Origin: HK-STAS-PATE-36 sp964610345
GTDB lineage: Bacteria; Patescibacteriota; Saccharimonadia; Saccharimonadales; JAGQNJ01
Direction: 5' to 3'
Assembly: GCA_964610345.1 (NCBI GenBank)
Contig: CAZSVQ010000042.1
Coordinates: 1-5,543, forward strand
Length of the DNA: 5,543 bases
A model generated the notes under the pieces. That model ran no database searches. It was given only the letters and a program-made list of their open reading frames with translations, and had not been told where the DNA came from. This document shows positions 4,991 to 5,543 of this stretch, in pieces. Both the position numbers and the translations under genes were made by a program. Every line of letters begins with the position of its first letter. The stretch's first letter is position 1.

Positions 4991-5543
4991 GTGAAACATA
5001 TTGGGGTAAATATAAAAAAACAAATAGCCAAGCTTCCTCTCCCTTTCTGGCTCTCTTTTTATATCTTCCTTATTCTACTAGTAGTGCCAACCCTAGCTTA
5101 CTTAGGTAGCTTTGGTAAAGCCGCTCCAGGAACACTAACAACTACAATCAATCAAAAGTCTGGCACTAATGATCCTAATCCATCCTACACATCTGTCTTT
5201 ACTGTTCAGTTCAATGAAGCCATAGACCAAACTACCTTCACAGACTCAGACATAACCCTAGGTGGTACAGCCCCAGGTCAAGTAGTCCAATCTATCACCG
5301 AAGCTGGAACATTCAACAAAACAACTTATGAAGTACGTATTCAAGCCACCAGTACCGGAACCATAACTCCAACCATAGGACAAGAACTAATCTCTGCCCA
5401 GAACGGAGCTAGTGGGACGAATCAAGCTAGTACTAGTAGTGATGGTTCGGTTACTTACAGCGGGGAGTGGGCACCGGGAGAGTTTGTTACTACTTGGAAG
5501 ACAGATAATCCAGGCGTGAGTGGATCAAATCAAATTACAATTC
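4991..5543 (+). CDS. BspA-type surface protein, N-terminal 184 residues (cut by window end)
   Basis: This is the start of a secreted or membrane-anchored cell-surface protein that continues past the window. The GTG at 4991 is the first possible start after an in-frame TAG at 4985, so the start is well fixed, although the only Shine-Dalgarno-like AGG is very close. A Lys-rich head (KHIGVNIKKQIAK, 2-14) leads into a hydrophobic segment at 19-38 (FWLSFYIFLILLVV, then PTLAYL), a signal peptide or anchor. Residues about 49-156 look like a bacterial Ig-like domain: SVFTVQFNEAID (68-79), FTDSDITLGGTA (83-94), TYEVRI (112-117) and a Ser/Thr-rich final strand ending SVTY. FVTTWKTDNPGVSGSNQITI (165-184) is the characteristic opening of BspA-family (DUF285) leucine-rich repeat surface proteins. 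Adhesion or host contact is the usual inferred role. Base composition changes sharply near 5400. Confidence 0.85.
   Translation, partial: MKHIGVNIKKQIAKLPLPFWLSFYIFLILLVVPTLAYLGSFGKAAPGTLTTTINQKSGTNDPNPSYTSVFTVQFNEAIDQTTFTDSDITLGGTAPGQVVQSITEAGTFNKTTYEVRIQATSTGTITPTIGQELISAQNGASGTNQASTSSDGSVTYSGEWAPGEFVTTWKTDNPGVSGSNQITI

Overview
The window looks like a chromosomal segment of a small-genome, AT-rich bacterium, most likely a member of the Patescibacteria/CPR and possibly Saccharibacteria (TM7). This is inferred from AT-rich DNA, tight packing, a single-domain MetRS without the C-terminal tRNA-binding module, a tiny WH-type zinc-ribbon protein, and a BspA-type surface protein. The standard code fits: one gene ends in TGA, and no in-frame TGA interrupts any of the reading frames.

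Left part, minus strand (about 1-1235). A clear one-piece tmRNA gene (ssrA, 803-1196) has a well-formed promoter (TTGATA-N17-TATAAT) just upstream. It encodes an unusually long 25-residue tag and carries a non-canonical T loop. Downstream of it on the same strand lies a 207-residue unrecognised protein (145-768) whose layout suggests a possible caspase/CHAT-like His-Cys fold. The first 144 bases hold no gene that I can support, only a strong imperfect hairpin.

Middle, plus strand (1271-3437). A probable operon runs divergently from the tmRNA. It contains a GH37 trehalase-like glycosidase (1271-2548), an overlapping 50-residue zinc-ribbon protein (2538-2690) and an OPRT-like phosphoribosyltransferase (2714-3355). 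It closes with an intrinsic terminator (3415-3437). The glycosidase keeps both catalytic acids of GH37 but has lost several residues that hold the substrate in E. coli trehalase, so its substrate is open.

Right part, plus strand (3478-5543). A complete methionyl-tRNA synthetase gene (metG) is followed by the start of a secreted or anchored surface protein. That protein has a signal/anchor segment, an Ig-like domain and the opening of a BspA-type region, and it runs off the window. Its base composition switches sharply from C-rich to G-rich near 5400, as expected for a mosaic adhesin.

The genes do not form one obvious pathway. They read as translation housekeeping (tmRNA, MetRS), carbohydrate and nucleotide salvage-type enzymes, and a cell-surface protein. 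No mobile element, CRISPR array or tRNA gene was seen.
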